Assembly (NCBI GenBank): GCA_025966335.1
Contig: JAICRS010000099.1
Span: forward strand, 1 to 10,571
Length of the DNA stretch: 10,571 bases
Direction: 5' to 3'
Origin: Nocardioidaceae bacterium
Lineage (GTDB): Bacteria > Actinomycetota > Actinomycetes > Propionibacteriales > Nocardioidaceae
Below, piece by piece: positions 1 to 5,768 of this stretch; position 1 is the stretch's first letter, and every line of letters starts with the position of its first letter. Under the pieces are notes generated by a model, which was not told where the DNA came from, ran no database searches, and was given only the letters and a program-made list of their open reading frames with translations. The position numbers and the translations under genes were made by a program.

Positions 1-711
1 CACGCCCGCGCCGGGATCATCATCAACACCGGCGAGGACAACTACCTCACCACCGCCGACGCCGTCGAGGCCGCGCACACGGTGACCACCTCCCAGCTGC
101 TCAACGAGTACTTCGCCAAGGAGGCCGGGCTCGAGGACTGGCAGCTCGGCCTGGGTCACGCGTTCGAGATCAACCCCGACCTGCCGGACAGCTTCCGGAT
201 GGAGCTCGCGCACGCGATGCTCGCCCGCGACCTGTTCCCCGACGCGCCGCTGAAGTGGATGCCGCCGACCCGGCACATGACCGGCGACGTGTTCCGCGGC
301 TACCTGCTCGACGGGTTCTTCAACCTGGTCGGCGCCCTCACCGGGCAGAACATCCTGCTGGTCGGGATGATGACCGAGGCCGTGGTCACGCCCTGGATCT
401 CCGACCGCGACCTCGCCCTGCAGAACGTGCGCTACGTGATGAACGCCGCCGGCAACCTGCACGAGGACTTCCGGCCCGCACCGGACGGGTTCATCGCCGA
501 GCGGGCCCGCCAGGTCCTCGGCGAGAGCATCGAGCTGCTGGAGAAGATCCTCGCCCACGAGGGCAAGCACGGGCTGCTCGAGGCGATCGCCGACGGCACG
601 TTCGGGCTGATGAAGCGCCCCGCCGACGCCGGCCGTGGCCTGGACGGCGTCGCGAAGAAGGCGTCCGGCTACTACAACCCCGCGAGCGAGATGCTGGAGG
701 GCACCGCGTGA
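1..711 (+). CDS. kamD: D-lysine/beta-lysine 5,6-aminomutase alpha subunit, 3' part only
   Basis: This is the C-terminal 236 residues of a gene that begins before the window; the frame is open from base 1, so the GTG at 82 is internal and not a start. The enzyme moves the terminal amino group of beta-lysine (or D-lysine) to the neighbouring carbon, using adenosylcobalamin and PLP, and gives 3,5-diaminohexanoate in the cytoplasm. Recognition rests on family-typical stretches: an N-terminal INTGEDNYLTTADA segment, MPPTRHMTGD, and the long helical tail. The family alpha subunit is about 510-520 residues, so a little under half is visible. The B12-binding site lies on the partner KamE, encoded next with a 4-base overlap. 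I see no frameshift or internal stop. Confidence 0.93.
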   Translation, partial: HARAGIIINTGEDNYLTTADAVEAAHTVTTSQLLNEYFAKEAGLEDWQLGLGHAFEINPDLPDSFRMELAHAMLARDLFPDAPLKWMPPTRHMTGDVFRGYLLDGFFNLVGALTGQNILLVGMMTEAVVTPWISDRDLALQNVRYVMNAAGNLHEDFRPAPDGFIAERARQVLGESIELLEKILAHEGKHGLLEAIADGTFGLMKRPADAGRGLDGVAKKASGYYNPASEMLEGTA

Positions 712-1484
712 GTACGACGAACGAGGGCACCATCCTGCGACCGTACGGTGACACCACCGGCGACGGGATGGTCCAGCTGTCCTTCACCCTGCCGATGCCG
801 CACTCGAAGGTCGCCGAGGGCGCGGCGGCCCAGCTCGCGAACAAGATGGGCATGGACCCGGCGATGGTCGTGCACGCGAAGCCGATGGGCCCGGACTTCA
901 CGTTCTTCGTCGTCTACGGCCGGGTCAACCACCTGGTCGACGTCTCCAAGGTCCAGGTCGTCGAGCGGGACTACCCGCTGCTCTCGCCGAAGGAGGTGAA
1001 CCTGGCGATCCGCAAGGGCCTGCGCCGCCGGCTGGTCGTCGTCGGCGGGTGCATCGGCACCGATGCGCACACCGTCGGCATCGACGCGATCCTCAACATC
1101 AAGGGGTTCGCGGGGGAGAAGGGCCTGGAGTACTACCGCGAGATCAAGGTGGTCAACCTCGGCGCGCAGGTGTCGGTGCCGCAGCTGGTGGCCCGGGCCC
1201 GCGAGGAGAAGGCCGACGCGATTCTCGTCTCCCAGGTGGTGACCCAGCGCGACGCGCACATCCTGAACACCAAGGAGATGTCCGCGGCGTTCCGGGAGTC
1301 GTACCCGGCGGAGCGGCGTCCGCTGATGATCGTCGGCGGACCCAGGTTCGACGAAACCATGTCGGCCGAGCTCGGCGTGGACCGGGTGTTCGTGCGCGGC
1401 ACCACCCCGGGCGAGGTGGCCAGCTACCTCGTCGAGGAGCTGGTGAACCGGCGCCCGCAGAAGGCGAAGGCGAAGGCATCATGA
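708..1484 (+). CDS. kamE: Lysine 5,6-aminomutase beta subunit (B12/PLP-binding)
   Basis: The product is 258 residues, close to the clostridial protein (about 262), and carries the cobalamin- and PLP-binding part of the KamDE aminomutase. The B12 'base-off' motif DxHxxG is present as DAHTVG at residues 119-124 (cobalt-ligand His121), and Lys132 in NIKG lies 11 residues later, the spacing of His133 and the PLP-binding Lys144 in the Clostridium enzyme. Ser175 and the GG at 210-211 fit the rest of the Rossmann B12 domain. The start chosen is the GTG overlapping the kamD stop (GTGA). A GGAGGG Shine-Dalgarno at 696-701 sits 6 bases upstream. An open frame running back to 255 is only read-through over kamD. 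The coupling implies a balanced subunit ratio. Confidence 0.95.
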   Translation: MSTTNEGTILRPYGDTTGDGMVQLSFTLPMPHSKVAEGAAAQLANKMGMDPAMVVHAKPMGPDFTFFVVYGRVNHLVDVSKVQVVERDYPLLSPKEVNLAIRKGLRRRLVVVGGCIGTDAHTVGIDAILNIKGFAGEKGLEYYREIKVVNLGAQVSVPQLVARAREEKADAILVSQVVTQRDAHILNTKEMSAAFRESYPAERRPLMIVGGPRFDETMSAELGVDRVFVRGTTPGEVASYLVEELVNRRPQKAKAKAS

Positions 1485-1900
1485 GCGAGCAGACCTCCGA
1501 CCCCCGGCTCGGCCTGCGGGTGACCCACCGGCGCTACGTGCCGTACTCGCACGCCCACTACGCCGGCAACCTCGTCGACGGCGCCTACTCCCTGGGGCTG
1601 TTCGGCGACGTGGCCACCGAGGTGTGCATCCGCACGGACGGCGACGAGGGGCTCTTCGCCTCCTACTCCGACGTCCAGTTCCTGGCCCCGGTGCGCGCCG
1701 GCGACGTCCTGGAGATCACGGCCGAGGTGGTCCGGGTGGGTAGCCGTTCGCGCACCATCGACTTCGTGGTCAGCGTGGTCGCCCGGGGCCGACCGGACCT
1801 GGGTGAGTCGGCGGCAGCGGTCCTCGACGAGCCGATCCGAGCGACCACGGCAACCGGCACCGTCGTCGTACCCGCAACCGCTCAGAGCCCAGCAAAATAA
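1481..1900 (+). CDS. kal: 3-aminobutyryl-CoA ammonia-lyase (hotdog fold)
   Basis: The product is 139 residues, a single hotdog-fold domain. Kal removes ammonia from 3-aminobutyryl-CoA to give crotonyl-CoA, the last dedicated step of the 3,5-diaminohexanoate lysine pathway. Family-typical features are SHAHYAGNLVDG (about residues 23-34), LFGDVATE (40-47) and DGDEGLF with the following FLAPV (53-71); the histidines in the first motif are the likely active-site region. The ATG overlaps the kamE stop (ATGA), and its neighbours kamDE support this call over a generic thioesterase or MaoC-like dehydratase. The tail after residue 120 is Thr/Ala/Val-rich and probably flexible. The pathway partners kamA, kdd and kce are not visible and would lie upstream of the window. 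A terminator-like hairpin follows 4 bases after the stop. Confidence 0.85.
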   Translation: MSEQTSDPRLGLRVTHRRYVPYSHAHYAGNLVDGAYSLGLFGDVATEVCIRTDGDEGLFASYSDVQFLAPVRAGDVLEITAEVVRVGSRSRTIDFVVSVVARGRPDLGESAAAVLDEPIRATTATGTVVVPATAQSPAK

Positions 1901-1904
1901 GGGC

Positions 1905-1933
1905 TCCGGCGTGTCGGCGGGCGACACGCCGGA
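1905..1933 (+). terminator. Hairpin after kal, likely terminator
   Basis: An 11-bp perfect stem (TCCGGCGTGTC at 1905-1915 with its complement at 1923-1933) closes a 7-base loop, 4 bases after the kal stop. No clean T-run follows at once; the next bases are accagacaaaaagttg. It fits the T-poor terminators common in actinobacteria and would end the kamDE-kal mRNA, but could also be a processing or mRNA-stabilising hairpin. Confidence 0.6.
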
Positions 1934-1963
1934 ACCAGACAAAAAGTTGTAAAGCACCCGCGA

Positions 1964-2265
1964 TCCGGGAACCGCGTTTGACCTGCGGGTTTACGAGAAT
2001 CCGCAGGTCAGGTGCCGGTTGACAGAGCAGGGGGATGTTCGCCAATCTTCCGTGGTCCCACCAAGCAGGCCGCTTCCGCGTGCTGGCGTCCAGGTGGCCG
2101 CGTGACCAGGTCGGGTACCACGAACCTCGGGGCACGCGGTTCCCGGAGGTCGGCGCCGCTGAGGCGGGGTAGGACACGAGAAGAGCCCGGCGCCCAGTAG
2201 ACAACGGGCCTGACTCCCGCCGCCAGCGGGAGCGGGTTCGGTCCGAAGGGTCCGGGCTCTTTTCG
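1964..2265 (+). ncRNA. Candidate structured RNA or lnt leader, family unknown
   Basis: This fills the 443-base gap between kal and lnt, where I find no supported protein gene. Domain I is closed by a 14-bp perfect stem (TCCGGGAACCGCGT at 1964-1977 with 2134-2147). Inside it are a 12-bp hairpin (1979-1990 with 1999-2010, one G-U pair) and a stem of CCACC (2058-2062) with GGTGG (2093-2097), extended by AGCA/TGCT and CGC/GCG. A small hairpin (CCGC-TGAG-GCGG, 2156-2167) links to domain II. Domain II is closed by a 14-bp stem with one G-U pair (2177-2190 with 2252-2265) around three arms: GCCC/GGGC (2192-2209), CTCCCGC/GCGGGAG (2214-2232) and TTCG/CGAA (2237-2247). The last stem ends in TCTTTTC and could act as a terminator. 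lnt starts 78 bases later, so a cis-acting leader and a stand-alone RNA are both possible. Strand is inferred from the T-run; no clear promoter is seen. It does not show the conserved cores of RNase P, tmRNA or SRP RNA. Confidence 0.5.
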
Positions 2266-2343
2266 CTTGCCTGCCGCAGGTAGGTTGTGGGTGGTCGCGG
2301 GCCAGCGGGGCCCCGGACGAGCACGATGGGGAGGGCGCCGGTC

Positions 2344-3894
2344 ATGCCGCTGCTTGCCCGCGTGTTCGTGGCGGCCCTGGCCGGGATCGCGGCCGCCGCG
2401 TCCTTCGAGCCGATCCGGTGGGTCTACCTGCTCCCGTTCGCGGTCGCCGCGCTCACCGTCGCCACCCTCGGCACCACGCTGCGTCGCGGGTTCCTGGTCG
2501 GGACCGTGTTCGGCAGCGCGTTCATGCTCACCTTGCTGCCGTGGCTGCAGGTGATCGGGCCGGACGCCTGGATCGCGCTGTCACTGATCGAGGGGCTGTT
2601 CTACGGCCTGCTGGGGCTGGGCACCGTCGCGGTGTCCCGGCTGCCCGGCTGGCCGCTGTGGATCGCCTGCCTGTGGGTCGGCGTGGAGACCTTGCGCGGC
2701 ACGGTCCCGTTCGGCGGCTTCCCGTGGGGCCGGCTGGCCTACGCCACCGTGGACACCCCGGTCGCGCCGCTGTTCGCCTACACCGGTGCCGCGGGGGTCA
2801 CGTTCGCCGTCGCGCTGGTCGGCACGGTGCTGGTCTGGGCAGGCTTCCGGGTACGGCGCGCGCCGGCACGTGCCCTCGGCGGCATCGTCGCCACCTGCCT
2901 GCTGGTCTCGGTGGCCTCCGCCTTCCCGCTCCACCAACCCTCGCCGAACGAGGACCGGTCCTCGGTGACCGTCGCCGCGGTGCAGGGAAACGTGCCGGGG
3001 GAGGGGATGGACGCGTTCGCCGAGCGCCGCGTGGTGCTGGACAACCACGTCTCCGCGACCAAGACCCTTGCCGACCGGGTCGACGCCGGGCTGACCCGAC
3101 AGCCGGACTTCGTGATCTGGCCGGAGAACTCGACCGACATCGACCCGTTCGCGGACCCGACCGTCTACGCCGACATCCAGGAGGCCGTCGACGCGGTCGG
3201 CGTCCCCGTCCTGGTCGGCGCCATGGTGGACGGCCCGGAGCCGGACGAGGTGCTGAACCAGGGCATCGTGTGGCACCCTACGACCGGCCCGGGGGAGCGG
3301 TACTCCAAGAAGCATCCGGTCCCGTTCGGCGAGTACATCCCGTTCCGGGACCAGCTCGCGAAGCTGTTCACCCGCCTGGACCAGATCCCGCGGGACATGC
3401 GGCCCGGCACCGAACCCGGGCTGCTGGAGATGAACGGCACGTTGATCGGCGACGTCATCTGCTTCGAGGTGGCCTACGACGAGCTGGTCCGCGACGTCGT
3501 CCAGGGCGGGGCGCAGCTGGTCGTCGTGCAGACCAACAACGCCACCTACATGGGCACCGGCCAGGTCGAGCAGCAGTTCGCGATCTCCCGGCTGCGCGCC
3601 ATCGAGACCGGCCGCTCCGTGGTCGTCGCCGCCACCAACGGCGTGTCCGGGGTGATCGACCCGCGCGGTGAGGTGGTCGAACGGGCGCCGGTCCGCAGCC
3701 AGGAGGTGCTGGTGCAGACCGTCCTGCTCCCCGACGGGGTGCCGCTCGGGATCCGGATCGGTGCGTGGGTCGAGGTCCTGCTCAGCCTCACCGCCGCGGC
3801 AGCGGTCGTCATCGGCGGTGTCGTCGGCCGTCGGCGGCGTCGCAGGGTCAGCGTGGACACCCCACCGGTCGCGGCCGCGGCGGGGAAGCGGTGA
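2344..3894 (+). CDS. lnt: Apolipoprotein N-acyltransferase
   Basis: Lnt adds the third acyl chain to the N-terminal cysteine of lipoproteins at the membrane, taking it from a phospholipid. The product is 516 residues: hydrophobic segments from residue 5 to about 195 (roughly six to seven helices), a periplasmic-side nitrilase domain (about 205-465) and a last membrane helix at about 473-494, followed by a basic run RRRRRR. The catalytic triad is visible by motif: Glu261 in WPEN, Lys322 in YSKKHPVPFGEY and Cys373 in VICFE. The start at ATG 2344 is chosen because GGGGAGGG (2328-2335) lies 8 bases upstream; an upstream ATG at 2326 and a GTG at 2287 are in frame but have worse sites. The stop overlaps the ppm1 start by 4 bases. 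In M. tuberculosis this domain is fused to Ppm1 (Rv2051c). Confidence 0.93.
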   Translation: MPLLARVFVAALAGIAAAASFEPIRWVYLLPFAVAALTVATLGTTLRRGFLVGTVFGSAFMLTLLPWLQVIGPDAWIALSLIEGLFYGLLGLGTVAVSRLPGWPLWIACLWVGVETLRGTVPFGGFPWGRLAYATVDTPVAPLFAYTGAAGVTFAVALVGTVLVWAGFRVRRAPARALGGIVATCLLVSVASAFPLHQPSPNEDRSSVTVAAVQGNVPGEGMDAFAERRVVLDNHVSATKTLADRVDAGLTRQPDFVIWPENSTDIDPFADPTVYADIQEAVDAVGVPVLVGAMVDGPEPDEVLNQGIVWHPTTGPGERYSKKHPVPFGEYIPFRDQLAKLFTRLDQIPRDMRPGTEPGLLEMNGTLIGDVICFEVAYDELVRDVVQGGAQLVVVQTNNATYMGTGQVEQQFAISRLRAIETGRSVVVAATNGVSGVIDPRGEVVERAPVRSQEVLVQTVLLPDGVPLGIRIGAWVEVLLSLTAAAAVVIGGVVGRRRRRRVSVDTPPVAAAAGKR

Positions 3895-4676
3895 GCCCGG
3901 CGGCGGGGCCCGTGTCCGGCCGGATGGTGATGGTGGTCCCCACCTACAACGAGGTCGACAACCTGGCCTGGATCGTGGGCCGGCTGCGCACGGCAGCACC
4001 CCGCTTCGACGTACTCGTGGTCGACGACGGGTCACCGGACGGCACAGGCGACCTCGCCGACCGGCTGGCCGCCGACGACCCGCAGGTGCAGGTGGTGCAC
4101 CGGGACCAGAAGGCCGGCCTCGGCGCGGCGTACCTGCACGGTTTCGAGGTGGCGCTGGCGCGCGGTTACGACGTGATCGGGGAGATGGACGCCGACGGGT
4201 CGCACCAGCCCGAGCAGCTGCCGCGGCTGCTGGCGGCTCTCGACGACGCCGACCTGGTGCTCGGCTCCCGCTGGGTTCCGGGTGGGTCGGTGGTGAACTG
4301 GCCGCTGACACGCAAGGCACTGTCGCGGGGCGGGAACCTCTACACCCGGCTGCTGCTGGGGGTGCCGGTGCGCGACGCCACCGGAGGCTTCCGGCTGTTC
4401 CGGCGCAGCACGCTGGAGGCGATCGACCTCGGCTCCGTGCGCTCGGTCGGCTACTGCTTCCAGGCCGACCTCGCGTGCCGGACGCTTCAGGCGGGGCTGC
4501 GGGTGGTCGAGGTGCCGATCGAGTTCGTCGAGCGCGTCCGCGGTGAGTCGAAGATGAGCCCCGACGTGGCCGTCGAGTCGCTGCGCCGGATCACCGGCTG
4601 GGGCCTGCGGCAGCGGCGCGCGCAGCTGCGCGACGTATTCTCGAGGAGACGACGCAGCAACCAGGACGCGAGGTGA
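3891..4676 (+). CDS. ppm1: Polyprenyl-phosphate mannose synthase (family 2 glycosyltransferase)
   Basis: The product is 261 residues and belongs to the dolichol-phosphate mannosyltransferase family. It transfers mannose from GDP-mannose to polyprenyl phosphate on the inner face of the membrane, making the donor for protein O-mannosylation and extracytoplasmic mannolipid steps. Visible motifs are VPTYNE (16-21), VDDGSPDGT (44-52), the metal-binding DAD (100-102) in MDADGSH, GSRWVPGG (125-132), and KMSPDVAVES (221-230). There is no C-terminal membrane anchor, unlike eukaryotic yeast-type enzymes. The start is the GTG overlapping the lnt stop (GTGA), with GGGGAAG just upstream; the open frame running further back is inside lnt. 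Coupling to lnt supports a working Lnt-Ppm1 pair at the membrane, as split versions in Corynebacterium and M. smegmatis do. Confidence 0.9.
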   Translation: MSPAAGPVSGRMVMVVPTYNEVDNLAWIVGRLRTAAPRFDVLVVDDGSPDGTGDLADRLAADDPQVQVVHRDQKAGLGAAYLHGFEVALARGYDVIGEMDADGSHQPEQLPRLLAALDDADLVLGSRWVPGGSVVNWPLTRKALSRGGNLYTRLLLGVPVRDATGGFRLFRRSTLEAIDLGSVRSVGYCFQADLACRTLQAGLRVVEVPIEFVERVRGESKMSPDVAVESLRRITGWGLRQRRAQLRDVFSRRRRSNQDAR

Positions 4677-5170
4677 ACCGGATGAGGCGCAGGATCCCCT
4701 GGGGCGTGCTGGCCGTCCTGTTCGTGGTGATTCCGCTGGTCGAGATATACCTGCTGATCCAGGTCGGTCAGGTGATCGGCGTCTGGTGGACGATCCTGCT
4801 GCTGATCGCGGACAGCATCCTCGGCAGCTACCTGGTCAAGCACGAGGGTGGCCGGGCCTGGCAGGCACTGCGGCAGGCCATCGAGTCGCACAAGATGCCG
4901 GCCAAGGAGCTCGCCGACGGCGCCCTGATCCTGATCGGCGGCACCCTGCTGCTCACCCCGGGGTTCCTGTCCGACGTGGTGGGCTTCTTCTGCATCCTGC
5001 CTTTCACGCGCCCGGTGGCACGCCGGCTGCTGACCGAGTTCATCACCCGCAAGTTCCTCGGCGGTTCCTCGGGCGGTATAGGCGGTATGGGCGGGATCGG
5101 CGGGACCCGGTCCGGGACACGACAACGCCCCGGACCCGATTCGGTGGTCCAGGGCGAGGTCGTCGACTAG
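4673..5170 (+). CDS. fxsA: FxsA family cytoplasmic membrane protein
   Basis: The product is 165 residues. FxsA proteins are small inner-membrane proteins; the E. coli member, when overproduced, relieves phage T7 exclusion by the F plasmid, but the normal role is unknown. The family pattern is clear: a first helix at about 9-29 ending VEIYLLIQVG, a second at about 35-53 (IADSILGSYLVK), a conserved LLTPGFLSDVVGFF segment (93-106), and a short basic region. The tail after about 130 is glycine-rich (GGSSGGIGGMGGIGG) and low in complexity. The GTG at 4673 overlaps the ppm1 stop; ATG 4682 is an alternative, with AGG 8 bases before it. It sits in the conserved actinobacterial order lnt-ppm1-fxsA-rbpA and converges on rbpA. 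Confidence 0.88.
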   Translation: MNRMRRRIPWGVLAVLFVVIPLVEIYLLIQVGQVIGVWWTILLLIADSILGSYLVKHEGGRAWQALRQAIESHKMPAKELADGALILIGGTLLLTPGFLSDVVGFFCILPFTRPVARRLLTEFITRKFLGGSSGGIGGMGGIGGTRSGTRQRPGPDSVVQGEVVD

Positions 5171-5177
5171 GTCGTTG

Positions 5178-5205
5178 CCGCGGTGACGGTCAGGCCGTCT
5201 TGCGG
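5178..5205. terminator. Possible two-way terminator between fxsA and rbpA
   Basis: The genes converge with only 19 bases between stops. CCGC (5178-5181) and GACGG (5185-5189) pair with CCGTC (5195-5199) and GCGG (5202-5205) around the loop TCAGG. The hairpin overlaps the end of rbpA and has no T-run, so the support is modest. Confidence 0.3.
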
Positions 5206-5576
5206 GTCTTCTTCTTGGTCGGCCGGTGCAGGTGCGCCGGGCCGATCTCGCCGCCGCGCAGCAGCTCCAGGCGCTCGGTCAGGATGTCCTCGAGCTCCTT
5301 GATCGAGCGGCGTTCGAGCAGCATGTCCCAGTGCGTGCGGACGGGCTTCTCGTTCTTCTCCGCCGGTAGGGTGCCGTCGGCGGCCAGCGCCTCGGCGCCG
5401 CAGCGCGGGCACTCCCAGATGGCCGGGACATCCGCCTCGGCGGCCATCGGGATCTCGAACTCGTGCCCCTGCGGGCAGACGTAGCCGACGTTCTGACGGG
5501 CGGCAAACTCGATGCCGCGCTCGTCCTCAAAGCTCTGGCCCCCGAGGCGGGCGCCACGCAATGTCCGCTCTCCCAT
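5190..5576 (-). CDS. rbpA: RNA polymerase-binding protein RbpA
   Basis: RbpA is an actinobacterial transcription factor that binds the principal sigma factor and RNA polymerase, stabilises the open promoter complex, and is linked to rifampicin tolerance. The product is 128 residues. The core domain contains Cys34, His38, Cys56 and Cys59 (CPQGH and CPRC), the zinc-site arrangement seen in the Streptomyces type. The basic linker is EKNEKPVR (73-80), followed by the sigma-interaction domain THWDMLLERRSIKELEDIL (81-99). The C-terminus is Lys/Arg-rich. The ATG is well fixed by a perfect AGGAGG 7 bases upstream, read on the minus strand. The upstream gap holds a sigma-R/sigma-H-type promoter (5666-5692), so the gene probably has its own stress-responsive transcript as well as any read-through from the transporter gene. 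Confidence 0.96.
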   Translation of the reverse strand: MGERTLRGARLGGQSFEDERGIEFAARQNVGYVCPQGHEFEIPMAAEADVPAIWECPRCGAEALAADGTLPAEKNEKPVRTHWDMLLERRSIKELEDILTERLELLRGGEIGPAHLHRPTKKKTRKTA

Positions 5577-5665
5577 GAGCCACCTCCTGATGTTGGTTTC
5601 CCCGTGTCATGTCAGACGGGCAGCTGTCCACGATAGGTCGACAGCCCCGTCCTTCCCAAAAGCAC

Positions 5666-5692
5666 AACGAACCCCGACCGGCGGAGATTCCC
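5666..5692 (-). promoter_or_regulatory. Sigma-R/sigma-H-type promoter of rbpA
   Basis: Read on the minus strand, GGGAAT (5692-5687) is followed after exactly 18 bases (5686-5669) by GTT (5668-5666). This matches the GGAAT-N18-GTT consensus of the thiol-oxidative-stress sigma factor family (SigR in Streptomyces, SigH in mycobacteria). It would give a transcript start near 5658-5660 and an 80-85-base leader. The S. coelicolor rbpA gene is a known SigR target, which supports the reading. Confidence 0.75.
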
Positions 5693-5698
5693 GTTCGG

Positions 5699-5710
5699 GC
5701 GCGATCGCGC
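5699..5710. repeat. 12-bp perfect palindrome GCGCGATCGCGC
   Basis: It lies 6 bases upstream of the -35 element of the rbpA stress promoter in the 192-base gap between the transporter and rbpA. It may be an operator or chance in GC-rich DNA. The rest of that gap shows only a weak GTCCC/GGGAC hairpin next to the transporter stop (about 5754-5769). Confidence 0.35.
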
Positions 5711-5768
5711 TGTGTCCCGTCCCACGTCGTACCCGCAGACCGGGCTTGTACACGTCCCTATCCGGGGA

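Noticed and set aside
2012..2200. 62-codon plus-strand frame in the kal-lnt gap
   Set aside because: No Shine-Dalgarno, Arg/Gly-rich, and it runs through the base-paired arms of the RNA candidate. Secondary structure explains the region better.
1950..2265. RNase P RNA, tmRNA, SRP RNA or tRNA in the kal-lnt gap
   Set aside because: The conserved RNase P core (GAGGAAAGTCC-like, ACAGAA), tmRNA tRNA-like ends, SRP core and tRNA T-loop/CCA are not present, although domain II has a four-arm shape.
2581..4320. Long minus-strand open frame (579 codons) across lnt and ppm1
   Set aside because: It is antisense to two clear enzyme genes, is extremely Arg/Pro/Gly/Asp-rich with no recognisable domain, and is a typical shadow of high-GC coding DNA.
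5620..5657. Housekeeping promoter TTGGGA-N18-TATCGT upstream of rbpA
   Set aside because: Both hexamers match the consensus poorly; the nearby sigma-R-type site is far better.
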